A stretch of 64,000 bases of DNA, taken from the NCBI GenBank assembly GCA_015680685.1, contig MNCI01011103.1:166307-230306 (forward strand). The letters run 5' to 3'. A program made the translations under genes and the position numbers. The notes below the pieces were generated by a model. The model had not been told where the DNA came from, made no database searches, and saw only the letters and a program-made list of their open reading frames with translations. The DNA is from Gnetum montanum (Eukaryota; Streptophyta; Gnetopsida; Gnetales; Gnetaceae). Of the stretch, positions 12,441-24,580 are shown in pieces. The stretch's first letter is position 1; each line of letters opens with the position of its first letter.

Positions 12441-12591
12441 ATCATAGATCTCATTAGAGGTTGAAGCTATTTTTTAGTTTAAAGCCTATACTTATAATCT
12501 TCCTATATCTTTATTGGATTAATGCTCTAAAAAAGTGATATTGAAAACCCATGATAAAGAATGATTTCATGAGGAAGTTCTATGGCTTTGT

Positions 12592-12820
12592 TCCAACAAA
12601 ATGGAGTTGGCTACAAGAGTTCTTTTTCACCATTCACCTTTATAAAGAGCTAAATCTTTGTTTATTTATAGTTTCTTCTAATCATCTTTGAGTGTTTTCT
12701 CTTGTGTTTTTTAGTTTTCCTTGTGATGGCTTTCCTAGAATAGTGATGTAGCGACCTTTAATATAGGCTCATTGTCTAATCTTCTTTGCACATGTCCAAA
12801 CCATCTAACTCACCATGACT
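12592..12820 (-). mobile_element. RTE-type LINE 3' end, 5'-truncated insertion
   Basis: On the minus strand the 5' part encodes RWFGHVQRR-like residues (RFGHVQRR with changes), the conserved tail of plant RTE reverse transcriptase ORFs. The 3' part contains the TGTAGCCAACTCCATTTTG sequence shared by plant RTE LINEs and Au-type SINEs. It interrupts repeat R1: both other R1 copies read straight through this point, so it is a ~229-bp insertion. Too short to encode a functional protein. Confidence 0.6.
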
Positions 12821-12918
12821 TAGTAAATAAAATATTCAAAACTACATTCTTTATTCTAATCATAATTAAGTTCACAAATTTGTAAAATAGGCAATATTCT
12901 AAAAGCTTTGGGAAAACG

Positions 12919-13010
12919 CAAAAGGGAAAAAAACATTTTTATTTGAAGAGTATGAGGGGAAGTNACAAAAGGGAAAAAAACATTTTTATTTGAAGAGTAT
13001 GAGGGGAAGT
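12919..13010. other. Assembly artefact: 45-bp duplication around a single N
   Basis: 12919-12963 is repeated at 12966-13010 around the N at 12964. Same type as the artefact at 4592. Confidence 0.85.
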
Positions 13011-13330
13011 CTTAATTCAAAGAAAAACTATTTATTTGTTGCTATTCATCATCATTGATGATGCACAATTAGTAGAGAATGAACAAAATCCCATTATCTA
13101 AGAGTTGAAATGACTCAAAATTTCTCATGAAGAACAAATATGTTGATTGTACAATACAAATAGCATTGAAAATGAATACTACATTTTCTTGCAATCCTTC
13201 ATTACAACACATTAGACGCAGATGGAATATTAAAGTTGCAAATTTAGTTGATTTATTCTAAATGTTATGAATAACCCTTGGTAATTTTCTTAACAATACT
13301 TTCAAAATTCATAGCATGTATATTTCTACA

Positions 13331-14840
13331 TTCTAATAGATTTAAAGGGTCTTCAAAAAATAAAATTTCAATTTGAGTTTCAAATTTTGTCTACAAGGTC
13401 TCTTTAACACAAATTTCAAGTGCAAGCTTCTTATTTTCTATTCAACTAAAATATTAACATCTATTAAGGTAATGATAATCTTCACCATCTTGTTATTAAA
13501 TATATACAAATATCAAATACTTTTCTTATCCTCATCTTACTATACAAATATCAAATGCATAACCTTTTTTCATAAACACAAGGAAAAAATTCTAGACTAT
13601 ATATTCATACATAAGGTCTTCTTAAAACATAAAATCAATGTAAAAATGCATCTTAAAAATTCCACTCACATACAAATGATTTGTTATAAATCATAGCTTG
13701 AATTTATTAAATAATAAAGCATATTTCACTTGTTTAGACTACGTAACAAATTGTATATCCACGTAATTATTGTGTTGGATATGTAAACTTCCAAGTATCT
13801 ACTTAAAACTATGCTATTTCCATAGTTTCATTGGAAGAATAAATGAAATTACATGCAATTTTTAAAAGATAATTGATAAATCATAATAGTATGTTTTTAT
13901 TTTGTTGTTTTAAATTTTAACATTGCCATGTTTACTCCAGAGCTTTGTCTAGTGTTTAGCGCTGTGCACTGTTTGGCTTACACTGTAGTCTCTATCCAGG
14001 AAGCCCCGACATTGGTAAGCTCTATACTCTACCTGTCAAAAAATTAAAAAAATAGGCAAACAGCTCAGTTTTTGTCCCGCTCCGGTTTAAGTTAAAATGT
14101 TGTAACAAAATCCTCGATCTCTGTTAGTGATGTGATTTTCAAAATAAATAGCGGCTTTTGTTTTTACTACAGGGTCCTAACATCGAACAGAGGTCTACAG
14201 AGGTCTACAACCCAATCATGCAGTAACAAGCCCTCCCCTCGATGCAGAAAGCCTTGGATTCAAATGCATGATTGACGCTGACGAAAACGGGTTCCGTGGG
14301 TGCGCTGTCCTTGCCTTCTTTCGCCTACAAATATACCTAACATGCATTCATGTGGAGTGAGTGTCGTATGCGTTGGAGTATTATGTGTCTTCTTGTGTTC
14401 TCGTCGGGTTTTGCAGATCGCATGTGACTCTGCTTTGTATGGTCAGCAAGAAGACATGGAGACGCAGGAATCGTTCAACCATGTGCTTCGTAAATCGCAA
14501 CCAGTGAACACGGACCGCAACGATAATTGCGCACGTTGTAATCATATTTGATGTGTGTACGCTACACGCCAAAGTTCGGTAAGCACACTAAAAGAGACAA
14601 AAGCGTTCGACATTAGAGATGGTGCCAAAAGGACATGCATGATGCCTGGGTTACGTATGGAAGAGCAGGAAAGCATACGAGGAATATCCCATATTTGCTT
14701 TGCTTTTTTCGAGTTCTGAGAAGAAAAAGATATAATATTAAAAAGGAAAATAAAAATATAATTTTAAAAAAATAAATCAAATTCAAACTAAAATTCTATT
14801 ACTTTTCTAGATTTTTTGAATATATTGGATGATAAAATTA
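13331..14840. other. Unassigned region with a GC-richer core
   Basis: 13331-13930 is AT-rich and featureless. 13930-14700 is clearly richer in G+C and CpG than its surroundings and may be a relic of unique or genic sequence. The 83-codon frame at 14300-14551 has no recognisable domain, and I cannot assign splice-consistent exons. Confidence 0.35.
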
Positions 14841-15350
14841 TATATGCTATGAGTTTTGATAATATCATTAAGAAAATTATAGGTATTCTTAGTAACATTT
14901 GAAACAAGTTAACCAAATTTGCAATTGTAATATTTGTAGACATTACAAGAAAATGTGATATTTATCTTCAATGATATTTTTATAGCACAATTGGCATGTT
15001 CATTTTTCATGATGAATGTTATGCCATCTACTTGTTTCGACTCTCTAATGATGTGGTCTCATTCATGCTATGCTAAATGTATATAGTAACTAAGGAGGAA
15101 TAACAACATATAAATAATTTGCCTTTGAATTAAGGCATTCCTTGATACTATTCAAATAGAAATGTTTTTTGGCTTCTACAATTTCCCAAAGTTTTTAATA
15201 TACTATTTGTTTTACCAAATTGCAAACTTGGTTAGGATTAGAATAAAAAATGTATTCTTGAATATTCCATTTTTTAAGTCATAGAACTCCCTCATGAAGC
15301 CATCCTTTATCATGGGTTTTCATCATCACTTTTTGGGAATATTTATCAGA
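14840..15350 (-). repeat. Dispersed repeat R1, copy 2 (inverted)
   Basis: The reverse complement of the interior of R1 copies 1 and 3. It has neither the RTE insertion of copy 1 nor the SINE-like insertion of copy 3, so it serves as an empty-site reference for both. It ends at about 15350, where it meets the chromovirus-like pol fragment. Confidence 0.6.
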
Positions 15351-15354
15351 TAAG

Positions 15355-16870
15355 AATGCAAAAGTATTATGAGTTTAATTTTGTGTTAAAGCACAAAAGT
15401 GGGAAAGGAAATGTGGTGGTTGATGCATTGTCCAAGGTGCATGTGGTTAATTTTAGCATACCTCATGTAGAAGCTATGGGTGATTTTAGCAATTTGTATA
15501 AGCATGATATAGATTTTGGATAAGTTTGAAGGAGCCTCAAAGACCGAGACTATCATATTCAAAATGAACTATTATTAAAAAATGGAAGGGTATGTATTCC
15601 TAATTGTGATTTTAGGAAAAAGATTTTGTTTGAAAAGCATTTGTACTGGCATGGTAGGTCACATGGGCACGAATAAAACATTGGAACTTGTGAGGAGGCA
15701 CTATTTTTGGCATAGTATGAAAATTGAAGTTTTGAAATTTGTGAAGTATTTGACTTGTCAAGAATTCAAAGGAGGTAAAGGAGTGGATGGAAATTATATG
15801 CCTTTGCCAATTTCCGAGGTTCCATGGGAAAATATGTCTCTAGAGTTTGTGAGTGGTATTCTGAAAACCAAAGATCAAAATGATGCAAAAAAAAAAATTT
15901 GTTGTGAAAGGTTCTCCAAGATGGCATACTTCATTCTATGCAAAAAGATGAGTGATGCTCCTCAAGTTGCAAATTTGTTTTTCTAGCACGTTGTGAAGTT
16001 ACATGAAATTCCTTTGAACATTGTTAGTGATAGAGACTCCAAATTCACTTGTCACTTTTGAAGGTCCCTTTGCAGAATTTTAGGGATAAAATTGAATTTT
16101 TCTAGTGCATATCATCTACAATTTGATGGTCAAATAGAGGTGGTAAATAAATCCTTGCTAAACATATTGAGATGTTTGTGTGATGGACAACGAAACAGAT
16201 GGAAAAACTTGTTGAGTCATGTTGAGTTTTTGTAAAATAATGCTTTTGATATTATTATTGATAAAAGTCCATTTAAGGTGAATTATGTTTTTTGTCCTAG
16301 GATAGTAGACACCTTGAAGAGCTTTAATGGTCAAGCTCAACTTAGTGTTGATTTTGTGCAATAGATGAGGGATCTTCATGCACAAGTGAAATCAAACCTT
16401 AGCAAGAAGGTTGAAAAGAGAGTCCTTAAGAGAAATGAAAGCAAATGGAAGCCAAATTTTACTGTTGGTAACTTGGTTTTGGTGCACTTGAAGAAGAAGA
16501 GATTAAGAGGTGTTGACTTCTCCAAGTTGAAAGCCAAGAAAATGGGCCTTTTAGAATTAAAGTTAAGATTAATGATAATGCTTTTGAAATTGATTTACCA
16601 AACAATGTTGGTATATGTTTTATGTTTAATGTTTCAAATCTTATGCACTATCATGGATTAGTTGATGACGAGAACATACAAAGCAACATTGATGAGTTGA
16701 AAGGGATCATTGATCAGTCTAAGCCTTCAATGAAGAGGAAGACAATTGTACTCAAGCAAAGGAAAGCTTCGAACACTTGGGGAGTGAAGAGGCATGAATA
16801 CTTAATCCATTGGGGGGATTAGTTTGTTGATGATGTTGTATGGGTTCATAAGATCAAACATCATTAGTAT
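15355..16870 (+). pseudogene. Ty3/gypsy chromovirus-like pol remnant (RNase H end, integrase, chromodomain-like tail)
   Basis: The 5' end encodes the RNase H tail (FNFVLKHKSGKGNVVVDALS). The integrase zinc region follows at about 15600-15770, then the core: NMSLEFVSGI (the first catalytic Asp is Glu here), a RFSKMAYF segment, NIVSDRDSKF and DGQIEVVNKSL (second Asp and the Glu present). 16365-16870 carries the basic C-terminal region and a chromodomain-like piece (EYLIHWGD). At least six stops and some frameshifts are present. Upstream pol is absent; the fragment starts at the R1 copy 2 junction. Lineage placement (Reina-like chromovirus) is inference. Confidence 0.7.
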
Positions 16871-16936
16871 GGGATCACTTCAACTCCTACTCCCTTGTTC
16901 ACATGAGTTCACTTTTTGAAGGGGTGCGAGAGCTAA

Positions 16937-17830
16937 TGTAGGGACATCTCTTCTAATCCCCTTGTTCTTTTCCTACATGTATGTTTTTGTAAGTTTTGGG
17001 CTCTGTGGAGAAAAATTGAAGGTCATGGAGTCATCTTGTTGAAGTTCTAGGATCTTATGAGAGACATATTGGAAGACAAGAGATGTTTGGGGCTAAGTTG
17101 AGAGCTTGCAAGAGATGTCTTGGATTTTTAACATATGTCTCAAAATTGCATGTGATGTCTCAAATGTCTATGAGACATGTGAGTTGAGATGTCCCAAATG
17201 TAGTTGAGACATCTCAACCAAGAATGAAACCTCTCCCTTGAATTATCAGTTTTACAACAAGATGTCCTAGAAAAGGAAGAGATGACCCAAATGAGCAAGG
17301 AAACTTTCGAAATTACAAGTTTGGAAATAGCCAAGACAAGGTGAAAAAAGATGAAACTAGCATAGGATTAATAAGTTGTGCTTGAAGAGGGTTTCCTAGG
17401 GTTTTTTTCTTGCTTGGTTAATAAATATAGATTGTGTTTATGCTTGTACCACCATGACAAGTCATGAGATGTCATAGAGAGTCATGAGTGAGATGTCATA
17501 AGATGTCAAGAGAGCACATGTAAAGAGTGCATGAGTGTGTTTGCAACTTTTGGTTAATTGAGTGGGTATTGGCTTAGTATCTCTTGTGTCTTGTGAGTTG
17601 TGAGTTCAGATCTTAGTCCTAAGTTATTGGAAAGACTCTCTTGGTTGTCACTTCCATTGAGAACAACCATTGTGTGGTTGTAGAGCCTCATGCTCTATAA
17701 CATCATTTGGGTATTATGAGTTTTTGGATGTTTTGTGGGTTGTGGAACCCTATTGTAATCTTCTCTTTCAAATAATTAAAGATAGATAGTTTATTTTTTT
17801 CTATCATATTGTTTTCTTTTCATGATATTT
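16937..17830 (+). repeat. Probable 3' LTR of the chromovirus-like element
   Basis: It starts TGTAGGGACATCTC, just after a purine-rich stretch (GAAGGGGTGCGAGAGC) at the pol end, as expected for a PPT/LTR boundary. It contains many copies of AGATGTC in both orientations between 17080 and 17520, including the inverted pair TTGAGATGTC/GACATCTCAA at 17183-17217, and a TATA-like AATAAATATAG near 17420. The right border is approximate. Confidence 0.5.
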
Positions 17831-17944
17831 GGATTTACTATTAGGAAGGTGAATTAAATTTGGAGTGAACTTTCTCTAGAAATATCATTTGGAAGAAGTT
17901 AAAGTTAGATGTGTAAGTAAGACTAGAAAAGGAGTGGTGTAGCA

Positions 17945-18030
17945 AAACAATGAGGTGTTAGCCTAGTAGCAAAACTTTTGATTTAGTAACTCTAAGTTAT
18001 GGATACAATTGTAAAGAGTTATAAAGTTCT
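17945..18030 (+). repeat. tRNA-derived SINE-like head
   Basis: TTAGCCTAGTAGC at 17958-17970 resembles a Pol III A box and GGATACAATTG at 18001-18011 a weakened B box, about 35 bp apart. The same unit occurs inverted at 29660-29766. The 3' end of this copy is unclear. Confidence 0.4.
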
Positions 18031-18173
18031 AATTTGATTGTATGTCTTGTGCATAAATATTACTTAAATTTTTTTTTGGGTTACAGCATCTCTTCTCCAA
18101 GGCATGTTGCACTAATAAAGCAATTATACAATTTAAAAAAGATAAAAAAAGATCTAAACAATTATAAATTGAT

Positions 18174-18310
18174 TCATCATCATCATCATCTTAGCCTTGT
18201 CCCAACAAAATGGAGTTGGCTACATGAGTTCTTTTTTGCCATTTGCCTCTATGAAGAGCTATATCTTAATTTATTTGTAGTTTTCTCAAATCATCTTATG
18301 CACATACTAT
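18174..18310 (-). mobile_element. Au-SINE/RTE-LINE 3' end fragment with (GAT)n tail
   Basis: The minus strand contains CATGTAGCCAACTCCATTTT followed by GTTGGGACAAGGCTAAG and a (GAT)n tail at 18174-18190. This is the characteristic 3' end of plant RTE LINEs and Au-type SINEs. Nearly the same sequence forms the insertion at 12592-12820. Confidence 0.6.
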
Positions 18311-18713
18311 TCTAGAATATATGGTTGGAATATGGGGCCTATACCTTTGGCATTCTAATTATATTACAAGTGATATAAACTATCATTATTAAGAAATGAT
18401 ATCGGTTACCTATTGGATGCTATTCCTGTTCTATTGAAAACTTTTGAAGTTGATGTACATTGTTTGTCCTTGTTCGTCTAATTTCATGGAAGTTTGATCC
18501 TTGGTATCCATGGAAGTCGATATACTAGGAAGATATCTTTATAGGGTGTGATTTACCCTATATCATAACTTGATCCTTTGGTATAATTCATCTTGAACAT
18601 GTTACACCTTTAATAATGGTTTATGATTCACCAAGATTATGGCTCATAATTTGTTTCTAGATTGTGGTTAGCCCTCAATTCTAATTCATCTTGAATCATG
18701 GTTTTCTTTGATA
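18311..18713. other. Left flank of element 2, no recognisable feature
   Basis: AT-rich, no coding frame or known repeat identified. It ends in CCAAT (18714-18718), the left target-site duplication of element 2. Confidence 0.35.
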
Positions 18714-18718
18714 CCAAT

Positions 18719-19487
18719 TGATGAGTGGCGAGGTACCCCTACACTCAACCATACGAATACGAGTGTCTCATGCGTGATCTGGTCGAACTCCAAGGACTAA
18801 GTGCTTACACTCCCTAATGGAACACTAAAGGTTAATCAATCATTGTCTTCCTAGACTTACTTGTATTGTCATAGTTGTATGGTTAAGTAAGTCTGAGGTA
18901 TATGATTTTTATGTCTTTTATCTTTTTTATCACCTATGCTAAGAGAGGAAAGGGTGAAGAGACTAAGTAACTAACTTTCACTAACTAAGCTTTAATTGTT
19001 CTAGCATTAGTATCCATTCCCACTTACTGTACACACCCTGAATTAGTGCAACGCTACTGGGATTACCAAACATTATCCGTTACTGGGTTACCAAGCGTAG
19101 CACACGTGCTCAAAGCGATCATACTGAATGCACTTAACTAGGAGAGTTGAGGGTTGAGAGTGATTAATTGTCTAAGAAAGCATTTAAACATTTAACAATA
19201 ATTAAAGTCCTATTTAGCTTAGTCCATGTACTGCAAGGTTTATCAGAAAGTTCATCTTTATTGCTGTACACAAATGTGTGCTCAGGTATAATATACTCGA
19301 ATAAAGATCTATTCACTTTGAGACTCCTACTGCGGGCACATGAAAATTATTCTATCTCTAGAATGGTAAAACTTCCAAAGTTTAGCTAAGGATCTAGATC
19401 TAGATGATCTTACAAGGGAAAGCCACCTCTTATTTATAGACAAGGTGATGAGTTGCGATATCATGTATGCGATATCGCGGCTCATCA
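18719..19487 (-). repeat. 3' LTR of element 2 (LTR group A)
   Basis: Terminal TGATGAGCC...CACTCATCA on the minus strand. TATA (CTATAAATAAGAG) lies near 19428-19440 and AATAAAGATGAAC around 19250-19262. Two palindromes lie upstream of TATA, GCGATATCAT (19455-19464) and GCGATATCGC (19469-19478). The 5' LTR of the same element has four. Confidence 0.85.
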
Positions 19488-19502
19488 TACCCCCATGAAT
19501 GA
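19488..19502 (-). promoter_or_regulatory. Polypurine tract of element 2
   Basis: The minus strand reads TTCATTCATGGGGGTA immediately before the 3' LTR start TGATGAGCC. The same ATGGGGGTA precedes the 3' LTRs of elements 3 and 4. Confidence 0.7.
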
Positions 19503-20950
19503 ATGAAAACTCATCCTTGAGTTCCTTACAAAATATTGGGACAGTATGGGATTATTAACTTGAATGACACTAATGGTAGATGGGGTGACATGTGAATGGA
19601 TCATCATTACAATACATGACAAAATTTAGTGTTCATGACAACAAGAGTGAACACTATACACATTTGACATTTAGCCTTATTTGGAAGCTAAGAGAAAAGA
19701 GAGAAGAGAGAGAGAAAAGAAGAAAGAAGAAGCCTGTTGCTACCGACGCCACGATTGTGCTTTTTGTTGTTCATCCATAAGCGCGCCATTAATCTCATTC
19801 CTTACATAACTGTTTCAGCAACATTCCATTCCAAGTGTTTCCTCCAGGTCCAATTTGTTATTTCATGATTGCCATCTGCACACACAACATAGTCTGATAT
19901 TAGCAAGGGTAAATGAATCACAATGTAGTGAATACCTTGCCTCAGTGTAAGGTCCATTGACTGAGTTGTGATATGGCTAATGCGAATCTAGAGATATAAT
20001 ACTAGTGGCTACCTAAGGTATAGGGGTTAGGAGAAAATCAAAAAAATTGGACCAGGACCACTAAGAGCAAACCTCCGGTAGTGATAGAATGGAAAAAGAT
20101 AAGGAATAAGAAAGATGGAGAAAAAGAAACAACGGCCACGCTAATAAAATGGATGTCAAAGATGGAAATGAGCAAAATAAATGGTGATTATGAAAATGTT
20201 TAAGGGAAATAAATTAATGGATGCACCAAATAGGAATGCCAGTAGGTCCTCCCCAAAGCAGGCTCATGCCCTTAATGCCCTAACAATCCCACATTCAAAG
20301 AGTTTGTAGGATTTAGGAATGTCATTTGGAGACAAGAGTTAAAGTGTTAACCACAAGAGTTTACCAAAAAGAAAATAATACATCAACCAAAATATGGACT
20401 ACTGATACAACCAACAATGAGGTGAAAAATGGAGAAAGAAGGATGGCAAGAAGAAAATGGAATAGAGTCTCAAGAACAAGGTGGTGTATAGCCCCTTGTG
20501 TGTTAATGGTTAATGTGACTTAGTAGATCCCATTTCAAATCTGGCCTCAAACAATCCACATCCAGTGACTTCACATTAATACATTTGGCCAATCCATCCA
20601 CTTGAAGTAACAAGAATGTCTCCACCAAAGAGTCACCACCATTCCGATGAAATGCGAAAGGAGAAGGTAGGAAGTGAGGAAGGGCCATAGTTAGAGGGAA
20701 AATTTTTATTTGGTTCCATAACCAGTTCTTGTAGCCCAAATGATTATTCCGTCGAAGGGGTGTGCTTTGAATTCTCACTAGTTTTTTTTCTTTTGCATGA
20801 GAACCACACCATGCAAAGACTTATTATTTTTATTAGCTTAGCTTCNNNNNNNNNNNNNNNNNNNNNNAAAAACAAAAGTAAGAAAAGTTAAAGAAATTTG
20901 TAAAACAAAAATGTGTAAAACAAAAACTTAAAAAGAAACTGAGACCTCGA
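19503..20950 (-). other. 3' noncoding region of element 2
   Basis: No coding potential. It is homologous to the noncoding region after the deletion junction in element 3 (39590-41520). It contains the 22-N gap at 20846-20867. An internal PPT-like ATGGGGGA lies at 20970-20981 on the minus strand, right at the integrase end. Confidence 0.6.
20846..20867. other. Assembly gap (22 N)
   Basis: Run of 22 Ns within the 3' noncoding region of element 2. It falls next to a T/A-rich low-complexity stretch. Confidence 0.99.
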
Positions 20951-20954
20951 TTGA

Positions 20955-23700
20955 TTAGCATAGGTGGCCATCTCCCCCATGATTGAGTTTGAAGGGAGAG
21001 ATCCAAAATAATGAGCAAGGTTGTCCTCTCTCAAAGGTATTATGTGCACCAGCTATTCTAAGTTCATGCAAGGGTTTGGTTTGTTGTACGTTGATCAATA
21101 ATCTTTTATCGGGGCTTTCAGGTTTGTATATGGTAATGGATCCTGAGGGAAAGGTTGTGTGAATGATGTAAGGTCCTTCCCACAATGTTTGAAATTTTGT
21201 GCATTGGGACACATTTGCGGGGTTCCAGTAAAAGACCTTATCTCCTGGTTGGTACTTAACCTTTCAAATTTTTAAGTCATGACGTTGTTTGTTATGTACC
21301 TTGTGCAACTCATTTGATGACAAGGCAACCAATCGATTTTTTTCTAGCATATTTAGAGTTGTCAATCTTTGTTTTTGTGCTAGATTAAGGTCAAGGTGGA
21401 GGTTACATGCCATGGAAAATGTACGAAGCTTGATTTGAATGGGAAGCTTTGGAAGTTTTCCATACACTAACTCATAGGGAGAGTAGCCTGTAGGGAGTTT
21501 TCAAGTGGAGCGGTATGCCTAGAGAGCATCATTTAGTTTAGTGTTCCAATCTCACCTATATTTGCTAATTGTCCTTGTTAATATTCTATTAATCTCTCGA
21601 TTCATGACCTCAGCTTGGCCATTAGCTTGGGGATGATAAGATGTAGTTAATGTATGTTTGACCCCTAAGCGTTGCATCAATTTTCGAAAGGTTGCACCCG
21701 TGAAGTGCATTCCATTATCTAAGATAAGTGCACGCAGCACACCAAACCTATTTATGATTTGTTGTTGTACAAATCGTGCAACTGTAGATGATGTGTAGTC
21801 TATTATAGTAGCTGCTTCAACCCATTTTGTTAGATACTCAACAAAAATAATGATATAAGCTTTTCCATTGGACATTGGTGTAATGGGCCCCATAAAGTCT
21901 ATTCCCCAAATGTCGAAGGGTTCCAAAGGTTGAATCCATTGTTGTGGATCCTCCATTCTAGTAGTCATTCCTCCATCACGTTGACATCACTCATAGGATT
22001 GGACAAATTGATGGGCATCCAAAAATAGTGTTGGCCAGTAATATCCTGCAAGCAGGATCTTAATAGTTGTTCGTCTCCCTGCATAGTGATCCCCACAAGG
22101 GCCCTCATGAGCATCTTGGAGAACTCTTAGTTGGTCCACATTGGGTACACACCATCAAACCAAGCCATTAGGATAGACTTTGTAAATTTGTCCTTTGATC
22201 TCCATGAAGTACTTAGTTCTATGAAGAAACTGTTGTTTCCTTCCAAAGTCCAAACCTTGTGGTGTTTGTTGGGAAAGGAGATAGGTGAGAATGCTACTGT
22301 ACCAATTCGTTCTCATGGGTTGGTTATTCACTACACTGATAAAGAGGCCCTCATCAGGAAAATGATTGGATATGGTGTATTCATCCTCTTTGCTATCCCA
22401 GTGCAAATGAGATAAGTGATCTGCAACTACGTTCTCAGTGCCCTTTCGATCTATCATAGTTAGATCAAACTCCTATAGGATTACCAGCCAACGTATAATA
22501 CGAGGGCTAACCATTGGCTTATTCATGAGGAACCTAATGGCACTATGATCCATACGAATGTACACTTTGTAGCCTAACACATAGTGCCTAAACTTGTCTA
22601 GTGCAAACACTACAACCATTAATTCTTTTTTTGTAGTTGTGTAGTTAAGTTGTGCACTGGCGATACTCTTACTTGCACAGTGGATGTAATAAGGATGTTT
22701 TTGGTCATCTAACTATGTAAGTGTGGATCCTAAGGCATAATTGGATGCATCAGTCATTATATGGAATAGTTTGGACCAGTCAGGGGCTTGTAGAATGGGA
22801 GTTTCTACAAGCCTTTATTTCAGAGTTTGGAATGCTCATTCACATTCCTTGGTCCATTCAAATGGTGTATCCTTTTTCATTAGTTCTACCAACGGTTTGA
22901 AAATCTTGGAGAAGTTCTCAATAAATCTCCTATAATAGCCAATGTGTCCAAGGAATGACCAAATTTTTTTCAGAGTTTTTAGCTGTCGGGTGATTCCTTG
23001 GATGACCTAACTTTCTCTAGGTCTATCTCTATTCCTGAATGTGAAATTTTATGCCCAAGTACTATGCCCTCTTGGACTATCAAATGGCTTTTCTACCAGT
23101 TGAGCCTTAAGTTGGTTTCTACACATTGTTTTAGCACTTGCGCTAATTGGTCCAAGGCTTGATCAAAGCTTATCCCATAAGTGGAGAAGTCATCCATGAA
23201 GACTTCTACTCCGTTTCCTACCTGTTGTTGGAATATGCTCAAAACTAAACATTGAAACGTGGCAGGAGCATTGCACAAGCCAAATGACATTTGTTTATAT
23301 GCAAACCTTCCCCAAGGATTGGTGAACATTTTTTTGGCTTGATCTTTTGGTGCTATCAATATTTGGTTATATCCACTATACCCATCTAGAAAACTATAAT
23401 AGCGATGCCCTGCTATAGTGTCTAAGACTTGGTCAATGAATGGCAACGGGAATGATCCTTGAATGTTGCCATGTTTAGTAGCCTAAAATCTATACACACT
23501 CTCCATTTGCCTCATTTATTAGGCACAATCACTAGAGGACTAACCCATTCACCATCAGTAATGGGATATATGAACCCAACCTTAAGAAGTTGTTCTATCT
23601 CTTCTTTTACTATTTTTTTCAATTTTTGGTTCAATCGCCTCTGTGGTTGTTTTTGAGGTTTCATGGAGGGGTCTGTGTAAATCCTATGCTAGCATATCCT
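20955..23700 (-). pseudogene. Element 2 pol: RT, RNase H, integrase
   Basis: RT is at about 23700-22950. The best frame, 23446-23093, holds FLDGYSGYNQI, the LCNAPATFQ segment and an intact catalytic FMDDF. RNase H is at about 22780-22155, ending in the RKGTENVVADHLSHL box. The integrase zinc region is near 22200-21980. The core at 21968-21552 has DIWGIDFMGP, LILDNGMHF and GQAEVMNREI, so all three DDE residues are kept. The C-terminal domain has a WEGPYIIH box (about 21212-20955). This is the best preserved pol in the window, but stops and frameshifts separate the domains, so no full polyprotein can be made. It serves as the reference for the pol sequence missing from elements 3 and 4. Confidence 0.8.
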
Positions 23701-24119
23701 AGGGTCTATTCTAGTTAACTTGGGGTATGATTAGGAAAAGACTTTTGACCACTTGTTTATCACTTTCAGCAGACTTTCTTTTTATTTGGAAATAAGTTTT
23801 GTGTTGATGATCACCAGTTTTCCATTTTCAAAGGTCATATACTCCAGACCGGTGGGCAATGGTTTCAAATCAAGGGGCTCTTATTTAAATCTCTCAAGAA
23901 TTTCCAACTTCCCCCAATTGATTTTTTTGAGGCTAAGGTTTGGAAGTTGGCAACAGACTTGCTCAAGTGTGTCTATGCTTCCAATGTAAGCACTAGTTAT
24001 TCCCTTAGTTAATTCCATGTATGTTATCGAGTTGCTCTCTTGATCAGCCATCAGCCACTAGGTGTCCACTTGTCATGTGGCTGTTGCATACAGTTACCTT
24101 TGTATATTAATTTCTTGTG

Positions 24120-24580
24120 CACTTCAATTGCATGTAGGCAATGCTAAACTTCACATAACCCATGATTTTTGCATGCAATGGCACCCTGTGTCATTGTATG
24201 TGATGCATGGAAATTTCTTCTTCTCAATCTTTCTAAAAGTGTTCTTTTTGGATATTTCCAGGGAAAGATCGCGGATTCCTAGGTGTGCATATATAGTACT
24301 TAGCCATGTTCTTCCCATTATTATTGGGAAGTCTCCCTTACCATTGTTTACTTGTATCACTAGGAAATCAGCTGGATACAACTGCCCACATACAGTGGTA
24401 ACAATGTCCTCCACTAGTCCCAAGGACAATGATGGATTGGTTGGCCAGCTCTAGTCAAATGTTACTCTTCCTTAATGGACGCAGGTTCCAAGCTTTGTAC
24501 ATATCTTATGATATTAGGTTGACTCCGAAACCTGAGTCCAGAAGACCTTTACATGGTTCATTACCAATGACTTGGAGATA
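24120..24580 (-). pseudogene. Element 2 aspartic protease
   Basis: LLDSGFGVNLIS at about 24540-24506 is the D-S-G active-site box of a retropepsin. After a stop, 24429-24151 continues with FPIIMGRTWLS and a basic tail. Its position between the gag linker and RT fits the family. It would cleave the Gag-Pol polyprotein if intact. Confidence 0.65.

Larger units (their letters stand above)
12440..13330 (+). repeat. Dispersed LINE-derived repeat R1, copy 1
   Basis: Homologous to 29030-30185 (same strand) and 14840-15350 (opposite strand). Shared landmarks are the AGGAAGTTCTATGG region near 12575, ACATTCTTTATTCTAATC near 12845, the GCTTTGGGAAAA segment and the AATAGCATTGAA segment near 13160. Compared with the other copies it carries an inserted RTE fragment (12592-12820). 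A 45-bp duplication around the N at 12964 is artefactual. Confidence 0.6.

Noticed and set aside
13373-13696. 107-codon frame in AT-rich DNA
   Set aside because: The Lys/Ile/Phe/Asn-rich composition is expected from random AT-rich sequence, and no domain is seen.
14300-14551. 83-codon Cys-rich frame as a small secreted protein gene
   Set aside because: No signal peptide cleavage pattern, TATA box or polyA signal in sensible positions, and it starts far inside the GC-rich block. Kept only as an unassigned region.
17958-18011. Functional tRNA gene
   Set aside because: A- and B-box-like sequences are present, but no cloverleaf, anticodon stem or acceptor pairing can be drawn; better explained as a tRNA-derived SINE head.
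22131-22415. 94-codon plus-strand frame
   Set aside because: It overlaps the RNase H/integrase region of element 2 in antisense; a shadow frame.
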